In this document: in pieces, positions 14,101-24,678 of the stretch
How the letters are laid out: each line of letters opens with the position of its first letter
Position numbering within the stretch: position 1 is the stretch's first letter
Translations under genes and position numbers: made by a program
Notes under the pieces: generated by a model
The model's database searches: none
Told to the model about the DNA's origin: nothing
Seen by the model: the letters and a program-made list of their open reading frames with translations, nothing else
Assembly: GCA_030549495.1 (NCBI GenBank)
Contig: JAUIRK010001040.1
Coordinates: 434,001-498,000, forward strand
Direction: 5' to 3'
Length of the DNA stretch: 64,000 bases
Source of the DNA: Nectonema munidae
Taxonomy: Eukaryota > Nematomorpha > Nectonematoida > Nectonematidae

Positions 14101-14687
14101 CAGCTATTTTTTTTTAGAACTTTCCCATTTGACTATCAGTATAACTGGCATATTTATGCATTATCATCACTCGAAATACAACTTATATTTTTGATTGTCA
14201 ACTTTTTATCTACAAATTTACTTTTGAAAAATAAAATTTTAATAAAAATGTGCCATTTATTCAAATAAATTTATGAACTTGAAAGAGATAATAAAAAAAT
14301 GGAAAATTTAAAATATTGTGCTGAATCAATGATCCGTTTATGTTCATTTAGGTTTCATTGAATGAGTATCGTGCTCGTCGCAAGCTTTCTTCATCAACAA
14401 TTTCCTCTTCAGAATCGCCGCCCACCAGCTCACCCAACTTTTGCAAGAAAGATTGCACCCCTTTTATCATCTCTTCAACCACAGCACAATCATCATCACC
14501 ACATTCCTATTCTTTTGATCATATTGATTCTTGTCATTCGCCCAAACTCTTCTCTCTCCCCTCCCTCTCACCCGAAACAACGTACCCGTCAACGACAAAT
14601 TCCTCTTTGACTTTGTGCAAATCTTCTCTTTCCGACTTTTCTGAAACGCTCTCTTCATCGGCCGCCTCACAAAATTTAGCTTCTTGA
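1850..14687 (+). CDS. KMT2E/SETD5-like: KMT2E/SETD5 (UpSET-like) gene, 3' nine coding exons
   Basis: Exons, all with AG/GT borders and matching phases: 1850-2144, 3175-3507, 5513-5875, 6966-7166, 9035-9233, 10609-10836, 12624-12795, 13788-13935, 14352-14687. After the first base, which completes a split codon, they give 757 codons plus stop. Four motifs occur in the same order as, from memory, in vertebrate KMT2E: SREERKLDAVLAQIQKMEE (KMT2E TREERKMEAIL...), a split KK/RWLKLAE (KKRWLKQALEE), TPIKKRKIFK (TPLKKRRFYQ), and a split RKRK/VSLNEYRARRK (KKVSLLEYRKRQ). Between them the protein is low-complexity Asn/Ser/Asp-rich. The family are PHD- and SET-domain chromatin proteins (fly UpSET) that bind H3K4me3 and restrain open chromatin, acting in the nucleus. 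PHD and SET exons are not in the window, so the gene is partial at its 5' end. Motifs alone do not separate KMT2E from SETD5, which form one gene in most invertebrates. Confidence 0.85.
2145..3174. other. Intron A-B
   Basis: AT-rich intron of about 1.0 kb with poly-T runs. I see no coding or repeat structure. Confidence 0.5.
3175..3507 (+). CDS. KMT2E-like exon B
   Basis: Phase 0 at both ends; the acceptor is ACTGGCAG and the donor AAG/GTTAAT. It encodes 111 residues rich in Ser, Lys and Asp, including CRKKRNKSFDNPESL. There is no recognised domain; it is a charged linker. Confidence 0.7.
3508..5512. other. Intron B-C
   Basis: About 2.0 kb of AT-rich sequence. Apart from short chance open frames I see nothing in it. 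Confidence 0.5.
5513..5875 (+). CDS. KMT2E-like exon C with REERK motif
   Basis: Phase 0 at both ends (acceptor TTATTTAG, donor ATG/GTATAT). It opens with SREERKLDAVLAQIQKMEEE, the best diagnostic match to the KMT2E/SETD5 family coiled-coil motif TREERKMEAIL. A His-rich and basic stretch (HRKHKRTKSEQSF) follows. Confidence 0.8.
6300..6413. mobile_element. TTAA-flanked MITE (piggyBac-like), copy 1
   Basis: A 114 bp element between TTAA (6296-6299) and TTAA (6414-6417), beginning CCCAAAT and ending AAACGGG. It carries the family core CGTCTGCGTTTATCAA and GATATCGTCTGATTAT, shared with the copies near 27-29 kb and 48-50 kb. CCC...GGG ends and TTAA duplication are piggyBac traits. It sits in intron C-D. 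Confidence 0.7.
6966..7166 (+). CDS. KMT2E-like exon D
   Basis: Phase 0 at both ends (acceptor TTCGTTTAG, donor AAG/GTAAAA). It encodes 67 Ser/Thr/Pro-rich residues ending in SCAKK, which joins RWLKLAE of the next exon to recreate the family KKRWLK motif. Confidence 0.7.
7167..9034. other. Intron D-E
   Basis: AT-rich intron of about 1.9 kb. It holds the decayed MITE copy at 8096-8210 and nothing else recognised. Confidence 0.5.
8096..8210. mobile_element. Decayed TTAA MITE, copy 2
   Basis: The left end follows TTAA (8092-8095). The core TTCTGCTTTACAGTAGATAT and CGTCTGATTAAG matches the family. The right terminus is no longer recognisable. Confidence 0.5.
9035..9233 (+). CDS. KMT2E-like exon E (RWLK motif)
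   Basis: The acceptor is TATTTTAG and the donor GTAAGT. It starts in phase 0 and ends with one extra base. It begins RWLKLAETEKC, continuing KK from exon D, and goes on into an Asn/Asp-rich linker. Confidence 0.75.
9234..10608. other. Intron E-F
   Basis: AT-rich, with an (AT)n microsatellite near 10047-10062 and poly-A/T tracts. A possible short phase-1 exon at 9319 is dealt with under rejected items. Nothing else is seen. Confidence 0.45.
10609..10836 (+). CDS. KMT2E-like exon F (PIKKRK motif)
   Basis: Phase 1 at both ends. It encodes ADLLMRLKNASSLPSSQNS and ends with TPIKKRKIFK, matching KMT2E TPLKKRRFYQ. The donor AAG/GTTTTTT is weak, but it gives exactly the phase the next exon needs. 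Confidence 0.7.
11436..11870. mobile_element. Small non-autonomous hAT element 3
   Basis: A 435 bp element with near-perfect ends: left CAGTGCTTCTAAAAC, right GTTTGAGAAGCACTG. It is flanked by a perfect 8 bp duplication, CTCTAAAG (11428-11435 and 11871-11878). It encodes nothing convincing. It sits in the intron between exons F and G. Confidence 0.9.
11879..12623. other. Intron F-G, right part
   Basis: About 0.75 kb of AT-rich intron. A small open frame after a splice-like AG at 12112 fits no neighbouring phase (see rejected items). Confidence 0.45.
12624..12795 (+). CDS. KMT2E-like exon G
   Basis: Starts in phase 1 after TTTGAAG and ends in phase 2 at GTAAGG. It encodes 57 Ser/Pro/Glu-rich residues without a known domain. 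The acceptor lacks a strong pyrimidine tract right before AG, so its exact border is less sure. Confidence 0.6.
12843..13356. mobile_element. Small non-autonomous hAT element 4
   Basis: About 514 bp. The left end CAGTGATTCCCGACCC follows CTCTACAG (12835-12842). The right end GGTTGGGAAGCACTT is followed by CTTCACAG, six of eight bases matching the left duplication. An aged hAT insertion in intron G-H. Confidence 0.65.
13357..13787. other. Intron G-H, right part
   Basis: No recognised structure. The long open frame running through 13546-14037 merely extends exon H into both introns. Confidence 0.4.
13788..13935 (+). CDS. KMT2E-like exon H
   Basis: The acceptor is TTTTTATCTTCAG and the donor AAG/GTATTT. 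It starts in phase 2 and ends in phase 0. It encodes KIQQLKQLESRRETL, a short helical stretch, and ends with basic NEKRKRK that joins VSLNEYRARRK. Confidence 0.75.
14352..14687 (+). CDS. KMT2E-like terminal coding exon
   Basis: The acceptor is TTCATTTAG. It opens VSLNEYRARRK, the family VSLLEYRKRQ motif, then runs as a Ser/Thr/Pro-rich tail to TGA at 14685-14687. The long Pro-rich C-terminus of vertebrate KMT2E is missing, as in SETD5-length or invertebrate proteins. Confidence 0.8.
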   Translation, partial: VSLNEYRARRKLSSSTISSSESPPTSSPNFCKKDCTPFIISSTTAQSSSPHSYSFDHIDSCHSPKLFSLPSLSPETTYPSTTNSSLTLCKSSLSDFSETLSSSAASQNLAS

Positions 14688-15655
14688 TTGAATTGTCCTT
14701 GTTGTGATCTCAAGACTCGCGTAATAATACGAAAGAAATATTTCTTCGTTAAAACTTTGAAAGTTGTGTTAATGTCCCCCCCAGATATACCAAAAGAAAA
14801 AGGACAGCGTTTATTTAATGTTTTATTTATTTTATAAATGTTTTCTAGATATGTTTTTCCTTATTTATCACACACATATATATATATATCTGTTTTCTCC
14901 TTTGTTAGAATGTAAGGACACTCCTATCCTTCCATTATGATAAAACTACCCTTTCTTAGCAAAAGGATTCATTGTAATATCTTCAAAGTTTTACGTATTT
15001 TTGGCCTTCTCAAATTTCTTATCATGTAATGTTGTTGTTGTTGTACTTTTTAATCAAATTTGTAAATGTGTTGTCATCATAATATTTTTCCATCTCTCTC
15101 AATAATTCTATCACATACACATAGGATGAGAATATCTTCACAGACTTCAATAAATATGTGACATTAAAATGCTTTTATTTTTTCATTTTTGTTATGATAA
15201 CATTTATTTTTGTGTCTCACTCACACTATGTACTGTACATATTCTTTGTTTAAACGTTACTGTGTGTGTGTGTCTTCATAAAATGGTTTTGTAAAGTTTC
15301 ACTATTCAATCTCTTTCTATTTTATCATCAATAATATGTAAGATTAAAGATATGTCCATTCATATATATATATATGTGTGTGTAAAATTGAAACTTTATA
15401 TAGATTATTTTCATATCTTAATTTGCTACAAAAATATTCTGAATATTGAAATTGACAATAATATTTATTTTCTATCTGTCTGCATGTGTGTCCACTATAT
15501 ATTTGAGAAAACTTCTTTGTTAAGAGAGATTTTTTTTTATCACAAATACTGATGGTTTAATTCACAGCGAAAACACTATACTGCTATAATTAAAAGCGGT
15601 TTAAAAACATTTTAATACTTAAGTCTATTGTAATTTATTTCAATAAATTAAAATA
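14688..15655 (+). other. Probable 3' UTR of the KMT2E-like gene
   Basis: AT-rich sequence after the stop, with AATAAA at 15149-15154 and 15642-15647, and TA/TG microsatellites near 14876-14888, 15264-15273 and 15362-15382. The real cleavage site cannot be told from sequence alone. Confidence 0.45.
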
Positions 15656-17689
15656 TCTTGCATTTCTCTTTCCCCCTATAACCCTGGAGCATAAAAGGCC
15701 AACCTCCTCAACTAAAACTTCTATTTTGTAGAATTAGATTAATTATATCCTTAAAATTTTGCGACTTCCTAAAATCGCTAGCTTCATCTTTTAGAAGTAT
15801 TTTCATGGTAGTTTATATCATGTCAAAAACTGCCAATCAAAATCAAAAGTCAATATTTTTCAATAAAATTCTTATATTATTTGTGAATAATACTTTTGAA
15901 AAGTTACACTGGTGTATAATTTTGGATGAAAAAACTTATATACCGTATAGGAGGGCAAAACTGATACTATTTAGGGCTGAACTATGAGATAGTGTATACT
16001 GTATACATTATTTAAAGAGAGTTTCAAAGCGCAAAATAAATGTCTCTTCTCTACCGCCTTATCGACGGTCCTGCTTATATTTATAATTTGTAAAAAAACA
16101 TATCTATTTTTAGCAGATGTCAATCAAAATTTTTATTGATGATGAAATTGTATGCATTAATACCTAATCGATAATACTGGTTTCATATCTGGATTTACTT
16201 TTCGCAATTATTAGCCTGATCTAAAAGTGTCATCAAATTTGTATTATATACGCCTGAAAAATGTCTCACAAAATAAAATTACATTTTTTTATAGTAAATT
16301 AATCATTTCGATTTCATTTGTGGTGTCAGTTTTCCCAATTAGGGCGTTAAATATCTGAAAGTGAAAATCAAATTTCCGTTTGCTGCTTGAAAATTATCTA
16401 AAATATTTCATTTAGATTTTAAATAAAATAACATTTTTTATACTAAATCAAACATGCTAATTTCATTTTTGGCTATTACTGTGAAAAAATGTGTGATTGA
16501 TAATTGAATTAGTGATCTCTGCTTGAATATTATCTCAAAAATATCTTATACTAAATCGACAGTGCTAAATTCGTTTCTGTACTCAAATTGATTAACTTTT
16601 AATACAAAGGACAACTATTTATAAAAATTATGCCCCCTAGGAAATCATTGAGATAATAGGGTAAACAAAATATTGAGAAAGCTGGATACTTTTTATTTAT
16701 AAACAAAAATATTTAAATTTAATGAAATGTTTGCCAATCGTTTTTAGATGCAAAAAAACATTCCACATGGTGGGCTTAATTTTTGTATTTTTTTGCTTAA
16801 AAAACTTAAAGTTTTCAAAGATTTGGGTCGATGGAATGTGTTATCATCTCTTATTTCATTGTTTAGCGCGTTTCTTCTCTTATTGGATCTAAACTCAAAT
16901 TTTAAAAAGGTTTGGATATTTTAAGTAGAATTTGCACACCTTCTCATCTAAAATCTTTATTACATATTTTAGAGTTTATTGTTTTCTTAAAAAATCACCA
17001 AGAATAAACATAAGCCATATTATTTACTTTTATTACCATAAGCTCATGCCATATCTTGATGCTAATTTGTGACCTGTAAGCTGAAAAAAATTGAACAAAA
17101 AGGTCTCCCCCTTTCGTTTATTATATGGTTCGCTGATTTTAATTTCCACAACTCCTTTTTTCAATCCTTCCAATTTTATCTAAGGGAAAAGTGCTTTCGG
17201 AATTACTACAGATAGTAAGTGAAGTTCCATCACACTTTCACTAGCAAAATGTTAAAAAAACTTCATTTTTGTCTAGAAAAACCACATCTCACGTCGTGTT
17301 TTCTCTTATAGTCTGCCGTTGCTCTAACATTTTTTGACAATTCATTTATCAAAATAAAAGAATTAAAAAGTTTAGTTGGATCAGGGCAACTAAAAATCTT
17401 TTTTAACGAAAAAAGTACCGAGTTTTTCTTTTAGAGTTAGGGCATTCATTTTTTCTTCATATATTCCCACTTTGTATGGACAGCAGGTGAGCTTGCCAAA
17501 ACCCATGATTTGTAGCCAAGATGGATTGATTATTTTATTCTTCAAGAATTTCTTGCAAATATGGCGCCATAGGCTCTTCAATACTCAAATTTTCCTTAAA
17601 AACATTTCTTTTAAGTTTATCATTGTTATCCAATGAGTCCCAAATAAGTCATTCAATCAAAAAGCAATATCCTAAATGGCAAAATTCCT
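15656..17689. other. Intergenic, nothing recognised
   Basis: About 2 kb of AT-rich DNA between the 3' UTR and the first LINE. No gene or repeat structure is seen. Confidence 0.5.
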
Positions 17690-20600
17690 ATATAAAATAA
17701 CGATTGGATCCTAGAGCCATTACGGCAAGGTGGGAAGTGATCCAAGCTAAAACAAAGAAGATCATTTCAAAATTTTTATTATAAAAATAGTGAGTGAGGC
17801 AATCTCTAAGCACTTTCCAGCTTTGGCTGATAATCTTGCAGGTTGCTAGAGCTTGGGATTTAATGATTGCGTGGAGTTTAGTTGAAGAAAATGTCGGAAT
17901 TCTAGGAGAAAAAATTGTATGTAGTATTTGTGTTCGGTATATAAAGTAAAGGATGATAAGGGTATAATTAATTAAGAGGTGTGGGTGGAATAAGATTTTG
18001 ATGTGAGATAAGGGTTGGTTCAATTTTGTTAATTAAAATAGAGATTTTTTGAACTATGATTGGATGTTGTAAAAAATCATATAGAGAAGTAGGAGGTTCG
18101 TTAAAGTGTAGGTTACAGAAGTTAAGTAGTTTGAAAAATTGGGCAGTAGAGAATTAGGTGTAGGGGTGTGTCGATGTAGGGGCAACCAAATCTACATAAT
18201 TGATTGTTGTGAAATTTGAATCTATAGAAGTAGGAATATGTTGGGCAGTGTGAGGAGAACCACTTGATGGAGTTGCGGGAGAGAGTGATATTTTTGTTGT
18301 GAATGGCAAAGTTGATCAAGGGTGGTGCAATATTGAGAGATGACCATGTGCGGCTTTAATGATAGTGGATAGAGGGAGAGAAGGTAAGATAAAAGAATGC
18401 GTGTTTGAAGGTAATGTTTTAGATAGTCTGTCAACACTATTGTTTTCAGTGCAAGTGGAATGTGCGGGAGAACAATAGATTATTATGTTGAAATAATTGG
18501 AAAGTTGGATAAGTTTTGTGGGTAAGCTGTAAGAAGATTGAGTGATTTTGTGATTAAGAATTTGGTCGTTGATGATGTTTTGGGCATCGGTGTAAAAGTG
18601 TATTTGATTAAAGTTGAGGCAGTAGATGTGAAGATTGTCTATGAGGTGATTACAGGAAGCTAAAATAGCAAGAGTTTCTGTTTCGTATGATGAGGTGTTG
18701 GAGACAGTATGCAAGACCAGAGATGTAAAAGGAGTTTGAGAATTGGTGATGTATAAGGCGTAGGCAGCTGAAGCATGGAATGCAGTTTTGGAACCGTCGG
18801 TAAACATAAATAAGTGTTTTGTAAGAGTGGGATCGTAGCGTTGCTTTTTGATTAGGTTGATAGCGATGTTTTTGTGTTTGCGTAGGACCAGATTGTAGGG
18901 CGTAATTTTAGGAGGATGAATAAGAGAGATAGGATGGATTTAAGGTGATATAGAGTAGTGGGTAAAATGTGGAATGTATTTGTTGCAGATGGTGGCAAAA
19001 TATGAAAGCATTTTGGATGAGAAGGGTGTGTATAACGTGGTGAAGTGATGGATAGAGGGTAATGCTTTCAAAGTTTTGGAGTAATGATTTAACATTGTTA
19101 ATGTAGTTTATATAGAATAGGGAGAGTGTGCGTGAGAAGTTCGAGCTTAGAAGTTGAGGTAGTGTGATCAGCGTTTGTAATCGTGAGGAGGCAGGTGCGG
19201 TGAATTTTGTTTATGAGGGTTCTGGTATTTTGTAGTTTTAGAGTGTGACCCCATGACAGAATGCCGTATTGGATAAGAGAGAAGGCAATAGAAGAGTATA
19301 TATATTTGGAAATTTTTGGGTGGAGACCCTATTTGTATGATATGGCTTTTTTGAATAAGAAGATTGTAGATTTGACATTCTTTAGATGCAGAGAGAATTT
19401 TAGGTTGGATTGAAAAGTAATGCCAAGATATTTTAGGTGAGTGATAGGTGTGATGAGATTAGATGAATTTGTGTAAAGAAATTGTGGTGAGATTCTTTTG
19501 CGTGTGAAGTGAATTATATTGAGCTTGGATGTGTTAAAATGGATTTTGTATTTTGGTGCAAGTGTATCGATTTGGTTTATAAGGTTAGTAGCATTGGTGA
19601 TTTTTGTGATTTGCTTTGGGTTGGAAAATGTAAAGAGAATATCATCAGAATAACATTGCGCAAAGTGTGAGTTAGAATTTATGTATGATAGAAGTCGATT
19701 GATGAGTATGAGCCATAAGATGTCAGAAAGACAACCCCCTTGTGGAGTATAAAGAGGGAGTTGTTTAATGTGGATGTTGTTGTTATGGAAGAAAATTAAA
19801 ATGCGGTTGTTTAGGTAGTTTTGTATGAATTTGATTATATAAAGTGGATATTTATTTTCAATAAGATTGTGGAGTATCGCAGGGTGCATTGTCGATGTCT
19901 AGAAATGTCGTTGTCGCAATGGTGTTGTGACTGAGGGTGTGTTCTAGAAAGAGTGAGAGGCGAGTCAATGCGCGTTCAGTGTTTCTGTTTGGGAGGTATG
20001 CAAATTGATTTGGATGAATCAAGTTGTTTTTGGATATATAGTGTAATAGGCGTTTTCTTAGTAATTTTTCTAAAATTTTGCCAAGAGTTGGAAGGATGGA
20101 AATAGGTCGTCAGTTTTTAATTTGGTCATGGTTACGGTTTGGTTTTGGAATGAGAATTAAATTGCAAATCTTCCAAATGTTAGGGAAAAAGCTATGTTTG
20201 AGGCAAGCGTTGTATATGTTGAGGAGGTGAGGTTTTAAAATGTGATAAGCTTTTTTTTTTATGTGTTTTGATGATATGTAATCAAAGCTAGAGGATGATT
20301 TAGATGTGAGGTTATTAATAGTATGATTTAACTCTTTGTCTGTGATGGGTGGGAAGAAGGTTACTGTGTTATGTGTAAGATGATGATGAACTGTTTTTCT
20401 AATTATTGTGTTGAAGTAATTATCTGAATCTTGTGTATCAGAAGGGAAAAGTAAGTTTAAGAAAGGGTGGTTGATGTGCGTAGTGGTGTTAGAGTTTGGA
20501 AGAAGGTGCTGTTGTACTAGTAGAGGGGTTCGAGATTTATTGTTTTTGAGTGATCCCATCGATTTGAAAAGGTTTGTTTGCAGAACTTGATCCAGGATTG

Positions 20601-20990
20601 TTTTTTAGCTTCTGTGATAGCACTTTTGTATTTATGTTTGAGAGTGAAGTAAGATTAGATAGAGGAAGGGGTATATAATTTTCAAAGCTCAAAGTTCTTT
20701 TTTGAGGAAAGTAAGTTGAGAATTCCAAAATTAGGCGTTTTGCCTTTTGAATTGTTGATTGTTTGGGGTAGATGGTTGGATGCAAGATGTAATAGTTTTA
20801 TTGAGATTTGTTGCAGATGATTCGATGTTTTTGGTTGATTGAGTATTGAGAGGGGTATGACTTAGATTAAGTTGAAGTTTTTGAAAGTATGAGGTCCAAA
20901 AGACCAAAAAGTTTGGTAGGGATAAGGTTAAAAACGTGTTTTGAGTCGGAATAGAGGAGTAAATGGACTATGCTTATTTCATTCATGTAG
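17690..20990 (-). mobile_element. Decayed I-type LINE with RNase H
   Basis: Read on the minus strand, the pieces appear in ORF2 order. 20785-20110 is the linker and fingers (LILIPKPNRNHDQ). About 20100-19890 is the palm start, broken. 19889-19329 carries TPQGGCLSDILW, CYSDDILFTF (a YADD variant) and HLKYLGITF. 18807-18316 is an RNase H domain (MFTDGSKT, ETETLAIL, YTDAQ). 18319-18122 holds a CCHC-like CRFGCPYIDTPLHLILYC. An RNase H domain after the reverse transcriptase is typical of I-superfamily non-LTR elements. At least five frames are needed, so it is inactive. The endonuclease part was not found, so it is 5'-truncated or too decayed. Exact ends are uncertain. Confidence 0.8.
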
Positions 20991-21688
20991 TAAGTTTTGG
21001 CCAATAGAATGAAAAATGTGTGCAGGTGTCAATCTATTTGGTAATGTAAATATATTTATTGTAATTAATTTTTTTCACGAAATCGTTTCTTCTTAATTTT
21101 TTTGGACAATCGTTTTATATTGTTATATGGTACAAATATAATTTTTTTAATATGTTTTCACTTATTTACAAAAAAAGAAAACAAAATGCTTCAACAGTTT
21201 TGAATATGCGTAGTATGAAAGAAGAAAGAGAACTAAAAGCACGAAAAGAAAATCTTAATAGTAACTCTTGTGGTTTCTCTTTTATATGTTCAGCGTAGTA
21301 GTCCTTACACGAAAGATTTGCCTTATTTCAATGAACTAGGAAGTCGTGTAATGATCTTAATATTGAGTGTTTCAAAAAAGATGTCTACTTTTGCCAATGA
21401 AAAAACTTTAAACTAAGATTACAATTATTATTGCACTAAGATGGATTGGATAAATTATCTTAAAATTTTTGATCAGTCAGAGTTATCAAAACTGTCACAG
21501 ATCTCAATATATAAAGACTTAGTCGATATCAAGATAATTTTATAATTAATTAAATTTGATCATCCTTTTTTTGGTGTGAAAGAGAGAGTCTTTTATATAA
21601 TGAAGGTGAAAATTTTTTGTAATTGAACAAAGAGCATCATGCATGATTTCATGCTAGTAGAATTTACACTAATAAAGAGTTTATTTGA
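20991..21688. other. Spacer between two LINEs
   Basis: About 0.7 kb of AT-rich sequence with no recognised content. Confidence 0.45.
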
Positions 21689-21719
21689 GTGACTCCTTAC
21701 GTAAAACAAAAATTAATCT

Positions 21720-22937
21720 CCTATGCAACTTCTATTGTATTGTTTTTGATTTTCATAAATGACATTTTTTCTTGCATTAACAATTCTGCGCCACTTACAT
21801 TATATGCTGATGATATAGCTCTTTCTCTCAACTTTAGCGATCTTTCAGACGTTGTATCAACGACAAATACTTGTTTGCAAAATATCTCTAATTGGTGCGA
21901 GAAGAATTTACTTTCTTTGAATACCAGTAAATTTTCTTACATGATTTTTTCTAAGCAAAAAACTAAATTTGAATTAAACATAATGCTGAATGTATATAGT
22001 TTACGCAGAATGGATCAGTTTAATTATCTTGGTTTAATCCTTGTAGAAAACCTATCCTGGTCTTCACATATAGCTACTGTCCATACAAAGGTTGCTAGGC
22101 TTTTCGGAATTTTTAGGAAAATGAAAAAATTTCTTGACTTCAATTGTAAAAAACTGTTGTATAATGCTTTTATTCTTCCTCATTTTTTATATTGTAACAT
22201 TATATGGGGCTCTTCGAATTACACATTTTTAAATAAATTGAGATCTCTTCAGAATAAAATGTTTTCTTTCATAAATAACTCACTATATTTAGATCAGTTG
22301 TTTGTTAGGGATAATATATATGATATTAATATACTAGCGCACCTAAATTTTTACTTTAAATCTTTCTTCAAAAATGGGCCGTTTAATTCTTTTTTTTTTC
22401 TCAATTCCTCAATTCATGAGCATTTCACTCGCTCCACTTGTTTTCTACATATATCTCGAATAAAAAATAAATCATTATTTCGCTCTATCATATTAAGAAC
22501 ATTATTCATTTCAAACTCATATCATTACAAATTAAACATATACAGTTTTCATTAATTCAAAGAGTCGTTAAAATGTATTATGCACAATTCAACTTTTCTG
22601 TTTTTACTTCAACCTTTATATTCGTCATATTTTTTTTTCTTTTAATGTTGTCTTGAATATATTTATATGCATATAATATATAATATGATATATATATATA
22701 TTTTTCATATTTATAACTAACTTGTTTTACCTCTTTTTTTTTGTTATCTCTTCGATTTACTTGTCTCCAGCTTTAGTGATGGATGAGTCGAATTTTCGAT
22801 GAAGTCTAAAGACCTCCTTTTTCGCCTCTATTGTAAAGCCTGCAAATTTATTATATTCATTCATTGATATTATAGTTTTATGCTTATATTCCAATTTTAT
22901 ATTATCAATAAAATTTCTTCTTCTTCTTCTTGTTCTA
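21720..22937 (+). mobile_element. 5'-truncated CR1/Jockey-like LINE
   Basis: The open frame 21689-22555 encodes the C-terminal half of a reverse transcriptase. LFLIFINDI is followed by TLYADDIALS (catalytic YADD intact), FNYLGLILVENLSWSSHI and LPHFLYCNIIWGSS, the usual thumb region. The first dozen residues are probably flank. The 3' region ends at about 22937 with AATAAAATT and a (TTC)n tail. It has one open frame with no internal stop, so it is younger than the LINE to its left. The clade call (CR1/L2/Jockey group) is from motif style only. Confidence 0.8.
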
Positions 22938-24300
22938 TTCTAAGGCCATGATGGCTATTGATTTTCATATCTCTATATAATGCTATTTACTTTACAATAG
23001 TTTTAATGTTTTTTCATGTATTCATTTTGATTCAAGAATAAATTTCTCTCTATTAATTAATATTACTCTTATTTAAAATGTTATTTTACAAAAATTATTC
23101 TAGATTTACAAAAATATAAGTAATTTCCAACTCGGTTTGTGTGAGTTTGTGAGATTTTCGATAAGTTTATGTAAAAAGACGCGCTGAATACAGCTGATGA
23201 ATAATGTAAAAATAATATTTCATAAGTTCTTTCTTCAAAGCAGTAACGGCGTTTTTTGACTTGTATTTTATGATTATTTGCCTTAAATAATGTGAAGCCA
23301 GAAGCATAAAAGTGAAACTCAAGTTCATATCAATTTTTAGGTGAATAAAAAACTGCTTCAAATATAGAGATTGAAAACTTATAGATGTGGCGCTATTGTA
23401 GATTAGATGTATTTAAAATTTGAAGATATTAAAAATATTCTAGAGTATTTACTTTTCATCATGTATTTATTTTATTTTAGATATAATCTTTGCGGGAATT
23501 TGATCTTTTGATTATCCTCCTAAATACATCTTTGTATCTTTTTTTTATAATATTTTTATGATCACCCATATTATCCCATCGTTAGTTAAAACTAAAACAG
23601 ACGATATCTATAATTAATATATTGTGAATTGAATTATATTGAGAAGATTAAATAACAATGAATGCTGCGGGATCAGAGTCGGGAGTCTGGGATTTTAAAG
23701 AGATGGCTGTATCTTGTCTGGTTTCTCTGGGATGATATGTGTTTATTTCACTTCTTGTATTTTATATTTTGTGTAAACAACATCTTTTACTTCTTAAATT
23801 ATAGAGATCAAAGTTAAGTGTATAAAAATAATGAGCTAGATAGAAAAATTTTATAGCTGCATTACAAGGCATTTGTAATTTGTATATTTCAATAAATAAA
23901 GAACCCAAAAAACGTAAATTTTAATAATAATAGAAAATAGAAGAAATGAGAAAAGAAACACATGAATAAACTAAAAATATGAATAAATATAAAGAAATCT
24001 ATAGAATAGAAGGAGTTAAGATGAAAAATATAATTAAATTAGCAAAAATAAGCTTTATGAATAAGAAAAATTCAGACTCTATTTTTTTTTAAGATTTATT
24101 GAAAAAAAGAAGAAAAAAATGATAAAAGAGCATTTGTACATGCATTTGAATGAAGGCATGAAAGACAAGGGAAACAGAAGTATAAGGAAAAATGTAAGAT
24201 ACATATAAGTTTACTAAAACAAGAATTAGATCTATACAAAATAATTATTGTAGAAATCATACAGTACAAATATTTGAAAAGCAGATACATTTGTATGTAA
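22938..24300. other. Intergenic with small dispersed repeats
   Basis: Mostly unrecognised AT-rich DNA. A MITE-core scrap with ACAGACGATATCTATAAT lies near 23599, and a dispersed-repeat copy at 23651-23712 is listed separately. Confidence 0.45.
23651..23712 (+). repeat. Dispersed repeat alpha, copy 1
   Basis: About 60 bp centred on GGGATCAGAGTCGGGAGTCT and a following GGGATTTTAAAGAGATGGCT. It is nearly identical to 28785-28856. In both places it lies just right of TTAA-MITE-like sequence, so a longer shared unit is likely. Confidence 0.65.
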
Positions 24301-24335
24301 GTTTATATATAAATTTAAAAAAGGGGGTTGAGAGC

Positions 24336-24425
24336 ACCCCTAATTTTTTTTAAACCTAAATCCATCACTAGAATGACTGGAAAATACATTTTTAGACAAT
24401 TAAATGCTGTCCTTATTTTTAAATT
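24336..24425 (+). repeat. Dispersed repeat beta, copy 1
   Basis: About 90 bp matching 28425-28530 (CACCCCTAATTTT, then AATCCATCACTAGAATGACTG). It lies just downstream of the hAT gene at 24679-25624, read on the minus strand, and may be that element's 3' region. Confidence 0.6.
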
Positions 24426-24678
24426 CTAATTGTTGTTATTATGTACATTCTACTTAATCTTAAAAGGTCAGGCTTAGAAGCTTCTAAATTAAAATTACAC
24501 ATATTGTGATTAACTCGAACTTCCTGATTTGTTGGACATTAACTTAAACTTTTTTCAAAAAAAGATTTAACAATGTGACAAAATAAAAACTATAGAAAAT
24601 GTTTCAAAAACTATCTTTGAGAACATAAATTGAATAAAAATAATTTTATTAAAAACTATGAAAAAATTATATCCATGT

